DNA of 64,000 bases from Granulicella pectinivorans (GTDB lineage Bacteria; Acidobacteriota; Terriglobia; Terriglobales; Acidobacteriaceae). The position numbers and the translations under genes are program-made. The notes beneath the pieces were generated by a model. The model worked only from the letters and a program-made list of their open reading frames with translations. It was not told the DNA's origin and made no database searches. This document shows positions 26,912 to 36,852 of this stretch, one piece after another. The stretch lies in the NCBI RefSeq assembly GCF_900114625.1, contig NZ_FOZL01000001.1, positions 1,302,001 to 1,366,000 of the forward strand, written 5' to 3'. The number at the start of each line of letters is the position of its first letter. Position 1 is the first letter of the stretch.

Positions 26912-27199
26912 ATGATCAGCTTTACCGTACGGCTGAAGTTCAACGCTGAAGATCACGATACGGTCTCCGAGATCCTGCGCAACCTGACTCTTGCCACCCG
27001 GCAGGAGCCAGGTTGCGTCACCTACGTCGCTCATTTCATCGACGGAGACGCCACCACCGTCCTCCTCTACGAGCAGTACCGCGACCAGGCCGCCGTCGAC
27101 TTCCACCGCGCCTCCCCTCACTTTCACCAGTACGCCATCGGCGGATTCTTTCAGCTCATGAAGGACCGCCAGATGGAGAACCTCATCGCGATCTGCTAG
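26912..27199 (+). CDS. ABM-domain quinol monooxygenase-like protein
   Basis: A 95-residue protein with a good GAGAGGGAGAG ribosome site, matching the antibiotic biosynthesis monooxygenase (ABM, YgiN-like) ferredoxin fold: an N-terminal strand, EPGCVTYVAHF, VLLYEQYRDQAAVDFHRASPHF and a last helix. YgiN-like members oxidise quinols without cofactor or act on small aromatic compounds. It follows purA directly. Substrate unknown. Confidence 0.8.
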   Translation: MISFTVRLKFNAEDHDTVSEILRNLTLATRQEPGCVTYVAHFIDGDATTVLLYEQYRDQAAVDFHRASPHFHQYAIGGFFQLMKDRQMENLIAIC

Positions 27200-27235
27200 C
27201 TTTTTCCACCACATCGACCGCCCACTGATTTTGTT

Positions 27236-27265
27236 TTGACTTATAGGGAAAAACCGGACTACTAT
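27236..27265 (+). promoter_or_regulatory. Candidate sigma-70 promoter
   Basis: TTGACT at 27236-27241 and TACTAT at 27260-27265 with an 18-base spacer precede the NTF2-like gene at 27277. Initiation from here would leave almost no 5' leader, which weakens the call, although leaderless messages exist. Confidence 0.35.
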
Positions 27266-27276
27266 CCGGTACGGTC

Positions 27277-27804
27277 ATGACCCTTCGTCGACTCTGTTGC
27301 GCTGCTTCATCTCGCGGTCTTGTTCTTCTCCTGGCAGTCTTCGCGGCGGGTGTCCCGGCCCTGTGTCTTGCCAAGGTCGCCAGGCACACCGGCAAACGAG
27401 ACGTGAAAAAGCAGATCGAGTCCATGGAGACCCAGTGGCGCGACGCGCAACTGACCGGCAACATCGCCGAAATGTCCAAGCTTCTCTCCGACGATTACTT
27501 CGGCATCTCCATGGCGGGCGAGGTCAACACCAAGGCCCAGCAACTGGAGCGCATGCGCACGCGGATGCTGGTCATCTCCAAGATCGACCTCAGCGACATG
27601 AAGGTGAAGCTCCTCGGTACCACCGCCGTGGTCACCTCGCGCGCCGAGGTCCAGGGTGTCAACGAGGGTACGCCCATCACCGGCAGCTTCCGGTACACGC
27701 GCGTCTACCAGAAGACGCCGTCCGGCCAATGGCAGATCACCAACTTTGAAGCCACGCGCCTCGCACGCCAGAGTCCCCCAACCGAACCCGAAGCGAAACC
27801 TTAG
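27277..27804 (+). CDS. Exported NTF2-like (DUF4440) protein
   Basis: A 175-residue protein with a signal peptide (a hydrophobic LVLLLAVFAAGVPALCLA core) and a basic linker, then an NTF2/SnoaL-like cone-fold domain: helix IESMETQWRDAQLTGNIAEMSKLLSDDYFG, then strands with GTTAVVTSRAEVQG and TGSFRYTRVYQKTPSGQWQI. DUF4440 proteins are small-molecule-binding or enzyme-like; no catalytic residue can be assigned. It ends four bases into the convergent HIT gene. Confidence 0.78.
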   Translation: MTLRRLCCAASSRGLVLLLAVFAAGVPALCLAKVARHTGKRDVKKQIESMETQWRDAQLTGNIAEMSKLLSDDYFGISMAGEVNTKAQQLERMRTRMLVISKIDLSDMKVKLLGTTAVVTSRAEVQGVNEGTPITGSFRYTRVYQKTPSGQWQITNFEATRLARQSPPTEPEAKP

Positions 27805-28382
27805 TCCGTGTCCGCCTGCACGCAGTCCCTCAGCCTCTGCCAGGTCGTCTCCAGCATCTCCGGCAGCACGCGGGTCTCCGCCGTCACCGTCATAAAGTTC
27901 GTATCGCCCGACCACCGCGGCAGAGCATGCAGATGCAGATGCGCCGCCACGCCCGCGCCCGCCGCCTCCCCTAAATTCAGCCCAAAGTTCAACCCCTGCG
28001 GCCGATACACACTCCGCAGCATGGCCTCGACCCGCTGCGCGGTTGCCATCATCTCCTGCGCGGTCTCCGGGGCAAGGCTCGCGAGCGAATCGGTGTGCGC
28101 ATACGGCACCACCATCACATGCCCTGTCGAATACGGATACCGGTTCAGGCAAAGAAACGTCGTTGCCCCCCGCGAGACGATCAACGCCTCCCGCTCGGCT
28201 TCTTCCCGCGCCATACCGTTGGCCACCGCATAGTCCACCGCATGAATCATGTTGCAGAACACGCAGTCATGCTCCCCGGACTGCGGCCCCGGCCACGCAT
28301 CCAGAGCCTCCGGCACACCCGGACGCGTCGGAGCCGTCTTCGTAATATAGGCATAGCGCCACGGAGTCCAAAGCCGGTCCAT
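27801..28382 (-). CDS. HIT-family nucleotide hydrolase/transferase
   Basis: A 193-residue cytoplasmic HIT protein starting at ATG 28382. The N-terminal MDRLWTPWRYAYI and CVFCNM are typical of the Ap4A phosphorylase/HIT subgroup of actinobacteria and acidobacteria, and HLHLHALPRW is the histidine-triad active site. NRYPYSTGHVMVVPYAH is the other family signature. It is expected to cleave dinucleoside polyphosphates or AMP conjugates. The frame upstream to 28658 overlaps the DUF1080 gene and was rejected. Confidence 0.92.
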   Translation of the reverse strand: MDRLWTPWRYAYITKTAPTRPGVPEALDAWPGPQSGEHDCVFCNMIHAVDYAVANGMAREEAEREALIVSRGATTFLCLNRYPYSTGHVMVVPYAHTDSLASLAPETAQEMMATAQRVEAMLRSVYRPQGLNFGLNLGEAAGAGVAAHLHLHALPRWSGDTNFMTVTAETRVLPEMLETTWQRLRDCVQADTD

Positions 28383-28599
28383 ACGCGCAAGTATAGCGAA
28401 CGCATGCCGCTCCCACGCCTTAGAATGACCCCATGCCCGAACCTCCTCGCGCTCGTCGGCGTGGCAATGGCAATCTATCGCGTGATTCTCCGTGAGACCG
28501 CCCGCCACCCACACCGCAAAAGCGAAAGGCGGATGAGCCAGGCCGTTGCCTGCACTCATCCGCCTTCCCGCTTCCTTCAGGAGCGACGCGAACCCGATC

Positions 28600-29397
28600 C
28601 TACGGCAGCTCCCGCACCCAGATATTCCGGAAGCTGATCGGCTCGCTATGGTCCCCATGCGCCTGCAGCTTGATCGGAGCCCGGTCGTACGCCTTGTAAA
28701 ACGGCTGCCCGATATACCGCGTCTCGCCCTTTAGTTGAAAGTGGTTCTCCACCAGCACGCCGTTCATAAACACCGTAGCGTAGGCCGGCGTCTTCAGCGT
28801 CCCATCGCTATGAAACGTAGGAGCCGTCCAGACGACCTCATACGTCTGCCACTCCCCTGGCTTGCGCGCCGGGTTCGCCAGCGGAATCGCCTGCTTGTAG
28901 ATGCTTCCCACCTGCCCGTTCACGTACGTCTTGTTGTTGTAGTTATCCAGCACCTGCAGCTCATACCCCGCGTCGCCTGGGCCGGTCGAGGCCAGAAACA
29001 CCCCACTGTTCCCGCGCGCCTGGTCCGATCCTGTAATGTTGGTGGGAATTCGCCACTCAATATGGAGCTGGTAGTTCTTGAACGTCTTCTTGGTCTCGAT
29101 ATTCCCCGACCCCGGAGCCTTGCTCACGGTCATGATGTTGTCCGCAACCGGCCACATCACAGGCGATTTGTCCTTGTTCATCACCCACTGGTCCAGGTTC
29201 TTGCCGTCGAACAGCACGATCGCGTCCGAAGGCGGCGCATCGTCGGTCTTGCCCGGTGTCACAATCGGCGGAACCGGCTCATAGACCTCGGTGTCCTGGT
29301 GCTTCGGCTCCGGCGCAGTGGGCTGCTGCGCATGGAGCGTCGTGGTGGCGGCGACGAAGGTGGCGGCGATCAGAAGACGAGAAATAGGGGCGCGCAT
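28600..29397 (-). CDS. Exported DUF1080 (3-keto-disaccharide hydrolase-like) protein
   Basis: A 265-residue protein starting at ATG 29397 with a signal peptide ending near LHAQ. The domain is a concanavalin-like DUF1080: LFDGKNLDQWV, FKNYQLHIEWRIPTN, GNSGVFL, YELQVLDNYNN and a C-terminal PIKLQAHGDHSEPISFRNIWVREL. Family members act on 3-keto-glycosides or bind plant glycans. The gene is divergent from the LuxR-type regulator with about 130 bases between starts. Confidence 0.9.
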   Translation of the reverse strand: MRAPISRLLIAATFVAATTTLHAQQPTAPEPKHQDTEVYEPVPPIVTPGKTDDAPPSDAIVLFDGKNLDQWVMNKDKSPVMWPVADNIMTVSKAPGSGNIETKKTFKNYQLHIEWRIPTNITGSDQARGNSGVFLASTGPGDAGYELQVLDNYNNKTYVNGQVGSIYKQAIPLANPARKPGEWQTYEVVWTAPTFHSDGTLKTPAYATVFMNGVLVENHFQLKGETRYIGQPFYKAYDRAPIKLQAHGDHSEPISFRNIWVRELP

Positions 29398-29525
29398 AAT
29401 TGCTGTTGAGGATACACCGAAATCGTTTCCATAGAATAGCCACCCCGCCCGGAACCGCTCCGGCTCTTGCCGCGTCCCTCCCCAACGGCGTACTCTCGGG
29501 GGTAAATCCACACACAGGGAAAAGG

Positions 29526-29960
29526 ATGCGACGTCATGTGCTGATCTACGGACTCCTGGGCGGCATCCTCATCGCGCTGCTCCAGTGGACCCAGTACCGC
29601 TTCCTCGTCGTCGAGCACTCGCTCGAAATCTACGGTGGACTCGTCGCCGCCATCTTCGCCGGCCTCGGCATCTGGCTCGGCCAGCGCATCGCCGGCAAGC
29701 GCCCGCAGCCCGCACTCGCCGAACCCCCCGTCCCCGCTCTGCCGGATACCACCAGACGCGATGGCCTCGGCATCACTCCGCGCGAGTTCGAGATCCTCGA
29801 GCTCATCGCCAAGGGGCTCAGCAACCGCGAGATCGCCGCCACGCTCTACGTCAGCGAGAACACCGTCAAGACCCACTCCAGCCGCGTCTTCGATAAACTC
29901 GGCGCCAAACGGCGTACCCAGGCCGTCCAGCTCGGCAAGGAACTTGGCCTCCTGCCCTGA
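29526..29960 (+). CDS. Membrane-anchored LuxR-type transcription regulator
   Basis: A 144-residue protein starting at ATG 29526 behind AGGGAAAAGG. Two hydrophobic spans (residues about 5-17 and 30-47) are followed by a short linker and a C-terminal LuxR/GerE helix-turn-helix (LGITPREFEILELIAKGLSNREIAATLYVSENTVKTH, to KLGAKRRTQAV). There is no receiver domain, so regulation must come through the membrane part or a partner. The DUF4199 membrane-protein gene lies 122 bases downstream in the same direction. Confidence 0.88.
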   Translation: MRRHVLIYGLLGGILIALLQWTQYRFLVVEHSLEIYGGLVAAIFAGLGIWLGQRIAGKRPQPALAEPPVPALPDTTRRDGLGITPREFEILELIAKGLSNREIAATLYVSENTVKTHSSRVFDKLGAKRRTQAVQLGKELGLLP

Positions 29961-30082
29961 AATCCCTCACCCTTTCGCATGATTTCGGCTCCCAAAGCCA
30001 AAATCACCCGAAAGCATGACGACAAAACGGCTCCCGAACCCAGATGGTTGGCTCACGCATTCGATCTTCCTACGGAGTTCCC

Positions 30083-30622
30083 ATGAAAAAGACCATCCTC
30101 ACCTTCGGCCTCATCTCCGGCGTCATCTCCTCAGCCATGATGGTCGGCACCCTGCCGTTCCTCGAGAAGATCGGCAACGCCGGCTACGTCATCGGCTACA
30201 CCTCCATTGTTTTGTCGTTCCTTCTGGTCTACTTCGGCATCCGCTCCTACCGCGAGACCAACGGTGAGGGCTACATTACCTTCGCCCGGGGCTTCGGCGT
30301 CGGTATCTCCATCACCCTGATCTCCTGCATCTTCTACGTTGTCACCTGGGAGATCATCTACTTCAAGTTCATGCCGCACATGATGGACCAGTACGGAGCC
30401 GGGGCCATCGAGAAGCTGCGCGCCTCCGGAGCGAGCGCCGCCGCCATCCAGAAACAGGTCGAAGCGGCACAGCACTTCAGGGAAATGTACAAAAACCCCT
30501 TTTACAACGCCGCCATGACCTTTATTGAGCCGTTTCCCGTCGGTCTGGTGATCACCCTGCTCTCCGCCGCCATCCTGCGGAGAACGGCGAAAACGCCGGC
30601 AACTCTACCCGCCACATCCTGA
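30083..30622 (+). CDS. DUF4199 membrane protein
   Basis: A 179-residue membrane protein with four hydrophobic spans, start ATG 30083 with CGGAG upstream. The GYVIGYTSIVLSFLLVYFGIRSYRE and GEGYITFARGFGVGISITLI segments match the DUF4199 family. A charged loop with several methionines (KFMPHMMDQYG) and a helical FREMYKNPF segment lie before the last span. Function is unknown; its position next to the membrane-anchored LuxR regulator suggests a linked role. Confidence 0.82.
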   Translation: MKKTILTFGLISGVISSAMMVGTLPFLEKIGNAGYVIGYTSIVLSFLLVYFGIRSYRETNGEGYITFARGFGVGISITLISCIFYVVTWEIIYFKFMPHMMDQYGAGAIEKLRASGASAAAIQKQVEAAQHFREMYKNPFYNAAMTFIEPFPVGLVITLLSAAILRRTAKTPATLPATS

Positions 30623-30640
30623 AAAGGAAGCCAACGAACC

Positions 30641-30677
30641 GGGTGCCCCACATCTCGATTCTGAGATGTGGGGTTTT
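30641..30677 (+). repeat. Palindromic interspersed repeat, family A copy 1 (also terminator-like)
   Basis: gggtg followed by an 11-bp perfect stem (ccccacatctc / gagatgtgggg) with a six-base loop, then TTTT at 30674-30677. The 33-base unit recurs at 61491-61523 with a single base difference, in the loop. It lies 18 bases after the DUF4199 stop and probably ends that transcript. Confidence 0.85.
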
Positions 30678-30756
30678 GGTGCAGGCACGGATAGCCATTC
30701 TCCACCCACGGCTCTGCTACAGGTGCGTTGCCGTTGTGTTTGCAATTGCCCTTTGT

Positions 30757-30800
30757 TTGTCATTCCCGAAGGGAATCTGCTTTTGCCGTTGCTTTTGTTT
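30757..30800 (+). repeat. Interspersed repeat, family B copy 1
   Basis: The stretch around tgtcattcccgaagggaatc, then tgc and a T/G-rich gttgcttttg block, resembles 60471-60500 and 63411-63444. It contains the small palindrome ttcccgaagggaa. It lies just upstream of the low-GC two-gene islet. Confidence 0.65.
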
Positions 30801-30896
30801 CTGAGAATAAGTCGGGGCTTCCGTTCTTGTCTTTGCTTGCATTTGCAACGTAAGAGAGTCCACATCGCCAACCATATTGGTGCTACGATTCTCCGA

Positions 30897-31661
30897 ATGT
30901 TGCTGGCAGAGATCCACGGAAAGCGGCTACCGGAAGTCGAGACTCAGGAAGACTGGCTGACTTCAGCTGTCTTCGGGCATCTCCGTCATATCCCGCCTTC
31001 GCTCTTTTGGCAGGAGCTATTTGAGCGGGCAAAGAATGTCGGTCCACAGCAATCGTCACTTGCGTCTCAACTCTTCCATGAAGGCATTGCCCTCAGCAGC
31101 TTCATGAACCTTGAAATGAAATTTTGGCCAAATTCCCAACGCTACGGAGAACCCGATCTCATTCTCAGGTTCACGGGGCCCTCGATTTGTCCCCTCATCG
31201 TCCTGTTTGAAATGAAGCTAAACTCCACGAAAAGCGGGGTCGGGAAGAACGATCAGTTGGTTAAATACCTGCAGCTCCTCGACGACAAAGCTGCGCTTCA
31301 CGAATGGACTTGTGCCAAAGATCACCGTTTTGTTGTGTATTTGACGCGCATATTCGCACATCAAGAAATTGAAGATAGCGTTCGTATGTCTGGCGATTCA
31401 AGTTCAGCCGAGAGATTTTTTGGTTTAGAGTGGCGAGACATTTTGGAGACGGCAGATAGCGAGGCGAACGGCAATGAGCTTTTGAAGGAGCTCGCAAGCT
31501 TTCTCAAGGGGAGAGGTTTTGAGTCTTTCAAAGGCCTAAGAACTCCATCGCTTCCTGTGAACTGGGCGGGTTTGAGTTTTTACACATCGGATTACTTCGT
31601 GCCACTTGAGGCGTTTGGCTGGCCTGCGGGCGAACCTGTCGGGAGGTTTTATGGAGAATGA
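30897..31661 (+). CDS. Unknown protein with PD-(D/E)XK nuclease-like motif
   Basis: Start taken at ATG 30897 (MLLAEIHGKRLPEVETQEDWL), since upstream in-frame sequence is repeat-derived; no clear ribosome site is seen. The 254-residue product has RYGEPDLILRF followed 14 or so residues later by VLFEMKLNSTKS, which reads as the E/P-D...(E)xK catalytic core of the PD-(D/E)XK phosphodiesterase fold. The N-terminal helix pair (WLTSAVFGHLRHIPPSLFWQ) would precede it as in restriction-like nucleases. The sequence is clearly poorer in GC than its neighbours and uses codons unlike them, suggesting acquisition. It overlaps the next gene by 11 bases. I do not recognise a named family. Confidence 0.65.
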   Translation: MLLAEIHGKRLPEVETQEDWLTSAVFGHLRHIPPSLFWQELFERAKNVGPQQSSLASQLFHEGIALSSFMNLEMKFWPNSQRYGEPDLILRFTGPSICPLIVLFEMKLNSTKSGVGKNDQLVKYLQLLDDKAALHEWTCAKDHRFVVYLTRIFAHQEIEDSVRMSGDSSSAERFFGLEWRDILETADSEANGNELLKELASFLKGRGFESFKGLRTPSLPVNWAGLSFYTSDYFVPLEAFGWPAGEPVGRFYGE

Positions 31662-32184
31662 AAATGGTAAGCAGATGGGTAAGGCAATCCGTGCTGTGCT
31701 CGATATGCATGCGGACTGTATCAAACTTCTTCGTGATTTGGATAAAGCCCTTCCTGAGTACGAATCGCTCTTGGGGAACGTTGTGGCCCTCAATATGGGA
31801 AGCAGTATTTCGCGGCGGGCGTATCTGGCAGAGGGCCTAATCAGGCTGTATGTCCGAAAAGGCGATTCCAGCCGAGTTCTCGGCGTCAATCTATGTTTTT
31901 ATGACGAAAACGATCCGACATTCATCGAGCCGATTATGGCGGTTGCGAATACGCAATATCTGGTAGGCCCTGCCGACACGCAGGAGAAGCTCAAGAGAGG
32001 GTGGGATCCTTGGTATGCTTTTCTGGCTTGGGCACCAGAGCGGCTCTATGGTGAGGCAATCACAATCGATAAGCCGGCGAAGCGTAGCAGCATCGAGAAG
32101 ACTATTGTGGCTGCTACACCGCTTTACGCCATCAAGAGTTTAGCCGCCGCAACCCGATTGATTGATTTGGTCGGTCGCCCATAG
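31651..32184 (+). CDS. Unknown partner protein of the nuclease-like gene
   Basis: Start ATG 31651 follows GGGAGG and lies 11 bases inside the preceding gene, so translation is coupled. The 177-residue product has a helical N-terminal third (IRAVLDMHADCIKLLRDLDKALPEY), a strand-rich middle (RLYVRKGDSSRVLGVNLCFYDENDP) and a lysine-rich C-terminal part, with no signal peptide, membrane span or motif I can name. The base composition is lower in GC like its neighbour. It may be a cofactor, immunity or sensor partner of the nuclease-like protein. Confidence 0.6.
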   Translation: MENENGKQMGKAIRAVLDMHADCIKLLRDLDKALPEYESLLGNVVALNMGSSISRRAYLAEGLIRLYVRKGDSSRVLGVNLCFYDENDPTFIEPIMAVANTQYLVGPADTQEKLKRGWDPWYAFLAWAPERLYGEAITIDKPAKRSSIEKTIVAATPLYAIKSLAAATRLIDLVGRP

Positions 32185-32480
32185 GATTTCGAATTCCGCG
32201 AGCAAGAAAGGCTTTCGTTGGCCCTTCGCTGACCTTCGGCACTCCCTCATTGACTCCCGTCCGAATCAGGCATAAGCTTTGAAGTGAGCAACTGCGTGTG
32301 GGATCCAAGTGCAGCCGCTCCTCTGCAAGCATGTGTTCTCCTCCCTGCCTGCTCCGTTTCTCGGTCAATACAAGTCGGCGGTAGGGCTCTCTTCTGAGGC
32401 CACCGGAGACTCGACGACGAGAGACGACTGGCGAGAGAAGAAGTGGCGCTTGATCCTTGGGTCCTGGAGTACGCACTATC

Positions 32481-34442
<1,962 letters not shown>

Positions 34443-34466
34443 AGCAAGCGCCTCACAACCAGCAGG

Positions 34467-34500
34467 AAGGGCCACCCTATACCGGGTGGCCCTTCTTCTT
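34467..34500 (+). terminator. rpsA terminator
   Basis: aagggccaccc and gggtggccctt pair over 11 bases around a six-base loop, followed by the pyrimidine run cttctt, 25 bases after the stop of rpsA. Confidence 0.85.
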
Positions 34501-34545
34501 GCCCGCTGCCCAGGATATCCAGACAAGCGCCCACGCGCTACCAGC

Positions 34546-34580
34546 AAAAAGAGAAGGGCCGCTTCTGGAAGCGGCCCTTC
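34546..34580 (-). terminator. Terminator of the convergent membrane-protein gene
   Basis: Read on the minus strand, gaagggccgcttc and its complement form a hairpin followed by TCTTTTTGC. It is placed 20 bases beyond the stop of the gene ending at 34600, which faces rpsA. Confidence 0.8.
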
Positions 34581-34599
34581 AGGTTTCGTTGGTAAGCTG

Positions 34600-35481
34600 T
34601 TATGCCATCTCGGGATATTCGACCATCTTGCGCGAAGCCCGCTTCATGACCTCGATCTCGGCATCGGCGAACATCTCTGGCGGCACCCCGGCGATCGCCA
34701 CATAGCCCGGCTCGTCGCCAAGTGCTTGAGAAATCTGATTCCACCGCAGGAAAGGCGACGTCGTAGGCAGGATAATCATGCGACGTTTCGGTTCCGGGAT
34801 CGCAAAGTAGACGCCCCAAACACAGAAGGCAGCACAAATCGCAATTCCATTGCCAATATTGACGACCGAATACAGTTGTCGTCCGCTCGCGATCCAGGCG
34901 GACACCACGAGGTTCGTCGTGGCCAGCATGCCAAGACCCAGGCTCGCTCCAAAGATACGGCTCCGATACGAAAGCCCCATCGGACGGATCGCAAAGCAAA
35001 CAAAGAGGAGAAGGCACAGGGTCAGGATGCTTGAGGTCTGCTGAAGCTGCGCTACAAACCGCACAATGAACCGGGAAGCCGTGATGTGGGGACCGAAGGC
35101 CAGACCGAGCGTAACAGCGAGAGAGACGGCTGCTGCCCATCGGAAGACAAGCATGCCCAAACGCTGCAAACCCTGGAGTGGGGCCATCGCGAGACGGTAT
35201 ATTCCATGCACAGCCATCAACAGAAGAACGGCTTCGAGCGCATAGCTGATCCAGTACACGTAAAAATACACTGGATAGAAGGTCTTGTAAGCAGCATGAT
35301 CCGTCTGCAAACGCATCATGATGGCAGCCATGACGAGATCGGAGACGAGCCGGGTAGTAAGGAAAAGAGAGAGGCTGAGGTAGCTCCGAAATTGATTGCG
35401 TAACAGAAGGACAAGCAACGCTAAAGCGCAAGCTAAGCACTCGCCCAACGAGATCATGTCGATCACGAGTTGACTTTTCAT
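34600..35481 (-). CDS. Multi-pass membrane protein of unknown function
   Basis: A 293-residue protein with about seven hydrophobic spans over residues 10-235 (for example CLACALALLVLLL and ICAAFCVWGVYFAI) and a hydrophilic C-terminal tail of about 60 residues containing EPKRRMIILPTTSPFLRWNQISQALGDEP. The layout is like the seven-span membrane sensors seen in Acidobacteriota, but no sensor or enzyme domain is attached. It is monocistronic, facing rpsA, with its own terminator. Confidence 0.65.
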   Translation of the reverse strand: MKSQLVIDMISLGECLACALALLVLLLRNQFRSYLSLSLFLTTRLVSDLVMAAIMMRLQTDHAAYKTFYPVYFYVYWISYALEAVLLLMAVHGIYRLAMAPLQGLQRLGMLVFRWAAAVSLAVTLGLAFGPHITASRFIVRFVAQLQQTSSILTLCLLLFVCFAIRPMGLSYRSRIFGASLGLGMLATTNLVVSAWIASGRQLYSVVNIGNGIAICAAFCVWGVYFAIPEPKRRMIILPTTSPFLRWNQISQALGDEPGYVAIAGVPPEMFADAEIEVMKRASRKMVEYPEMA

Positions 35482-35593
35482 GGCACCGCCCCCGAGACTC
35501 GTATAAGTCTATCGGGGGCCGGTGTGAAGAGCAACGATAAAGATACTTCTTTTCCCGTACTTACCGCTAAAGTTGTAGGCCGCGACGATTTGT

Positions 35594-35767
35594 TTAGTTG
35601 GTTCCGCAGCCGGTCGGGTCATCGGGCGGGCACATGGGAACCGGGAAAGCGGAGTTCTTGGAGAGGGTAACCTTCTGGGAGTTGGTCTGGGCGACCGAGA
35701 CGTGAGAAGCGGCGGCGAAACCGGTGATGGCGAGGGCGACGACGAAAGCGCGGACGATGTTCTTCAT
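35594..35767 (-). CDS. 57-residue exported peptide
   Basis: A small gene with ATG at 35767, preceded at a good distance by AAGGAG, and stop TAA at 35594. Translation starts MKNIVRAFVVALAITGFAAA, a clear signal peptide with a predicted cut after HVSVAQ, leaving about 30 residues that include CPPDDPTGC, a short cysteine pair that could form one disulfide loop. The coding sequence is GC-rich like host genes, whereas the sequence upstream of its ATG is very AT-rich. I do not recognise the family; a secreted signalling or small envelope peptide is possible. Confidence 0.7.
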   Translation of the reverse strand: MKNIVRAFVVALAITGFAAASHVSVAQTNSQKVTLSKNSAFPVPMCPPDDPTGCGTN

Positions 35768-36219
35768 GATGTTGCTCCTTGAGAGGTTCTAAAATTTTTC
35801 GCTAGACTCCGGCGATGAAGTAACCATAAGATGTATCTTGAGCTAAGTCCAATAAAAACAACAACATATCGTTGTAATATACGTTTTGAATTACTAAGGT
35901 CACTACCTGTAAATCTGTTATGTGGTTGATTCTTATAAGAAGTAATGCCCTGGACTGGTCTTTTCGGGCAGATTTCGTAGGATTGCGTGTCGCGCAAGGA
36001 AGCACGTAGCAAACCCGTACCAGGGAGAAACTGCGGCGGAGACGAAGGTGCTCCGTGAGCTTTCTCTATGCGTGATGGACGTATGCTAAAGCTCTAAAAA
36101 AGTCTGTTTTGCGTGCGGGTGCCGTTAGCGCTGAGTCCCCGATGTTGCGCGGCCCAATAGAAAACCCCCTACGCAGTTGACTTCTCTGCGCAGGGGGTTT
36201 TCAGGCTTTCTGGTGAGGA
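35768..36219. other. Gene-poor intergenic region, AT-rich in its first half
   Basis: Between the small exported peptide and infC there are about 450 bases without a supported gene. The first 180 or so bases are AT-rich (runs such as aaaatttttc and aataaaaacaacaacatatc), unlike the rest of the window, and probably hold the peptide promoter. A minus-strand open frame of about 80 codons crosses the AT-rich part but lacks a ribosome site and shows no family features. The second half ends in the infC terminator. No tRNA was seen. Confidence 0.6.
36161..36201 (-). terminator. infC terminator
   Basis: Read on the minus strand, aaaaccccctgcgcag and ctgcgtagggggtttt pair over 16 bases with one G-U pair, ending in TTTT. 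It lies 20 bases after the infC stop and separates infC from any downstream gene, so there is no infC-rpmI-rplT operon here. Confidence 0.85.
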
Positions 36220-36852
36220 TTAGCTGGCTGGTTCGGCGGCAGGTGCCGGAGCCACTGCTACCGGTGCCGGAGCGGGCTTCTTCGGGGCAATAGCCGCTGC
36301 CGCAGCCTGCTGCTCGGCCTTCTTCGACGGAGCAATGATGGCGTGGAGCGTCGTGCCTTCCATGCGGGGCATGAACTCGACGATGCCGGCTTCGCCGATA
36401 TCGAGGATCAGACGGTTGATGATCTTGTAACCGAGGTCACGATGCGCCATCTGGCGGCCTTTGAAGCGAAGCGAGGCCTTGACCTTGTCGCCTTCGCCCA
36501 GGAAGCGGACGGCCTGGTTCTTTTTGGTCTGGTAGTCATGCTCATCCACCGTGACGGAGAACTTGACTTCCTTGATGACGATGACCTTCTGCTTCTTGCG
36601 CGCGGCGCGATCGGACTTGTCCTTCTCGTAAAGGAACTTGCCATAGTCCTGAATTTTGCAGACGGGGGGAACGGCATTGGGCGAGATCTCGACGAGGTCG
36701 AGTTGGCGTTCACGGGCCATCTTCAGGGCTTCAAAGGGAGCCATGACGCCAAGCTGATCGCCGTTTTCGTCAATGACGCGGACTTCGCGTGCGCGAATGC
36801 GTTCGTTGGTGCGGATGAAAGACTTTGCGGAGCGTTTATCGATCGGGGGAAT
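36220..36852 (-). CDS. infC: Translation initiation factor IF-3 (ATT start)
   Basis: The 210-residue IF-3 prevents premature subunit joining and monitors the initiator codon. The first in-frame ATG (36744) would cut off the N-terminal domain; extending upstream restores FIRTNERIRAREVRVIDENGDQLGV, and the start is ATT at 36852-36850, six bases after GGAGG (minus strand). Non-AUG starts at infC are a known autoregulatory device because IF-3 itself discriminates against them. The C-terminal domain (KEVKFSVTVDEHDYQTK, VKASLRFKGRQMAHRDLG) is complete. An alanine/proline/lysine-rich tail of about 35 residues extends the usual C-terminus. A terminator follows. Confidence 0.93.
   Translation of the reverse strand: MPPIDKRSAKSFIRTNERIRAREVRVIDENGDQLGVMAPFEALKMARERQLDLVEISPNAVPPVCKIQDYGKFLYEKDKSDRAARKKQKVIVIKEVKFSVTVDEHDYQTKKNQAVRFLGEGDKVKASLRFKGRQMAHRDLGYKIINRLILDIGEAGIVEFMPRMEGTTLHAIIAPSKKAEQQAAAAAIAPKKPAPAPVAVAPAPAAEPAS

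Noticed and set aside
30666..30896. N-terminal extension of the nuclease-like gene
   Set aside because: The extra residues are translation of the repeat and lie after a terminator-like palindrome; no ribosome site.
35764..36012. Minus-strand 82-codon frame in the AT-rich gap
   Set aside because: No ribosome site, no signal or domain, composition unlike genes here; better explained as promoter region.
36220..36744. infC starting at ATG 36744 as a truncated gene
   Set aside because: The upstream in-frame sequence encodes the conserved IF-3 N-terminal domain and an ATT start with GGAGG; the gene is complete.
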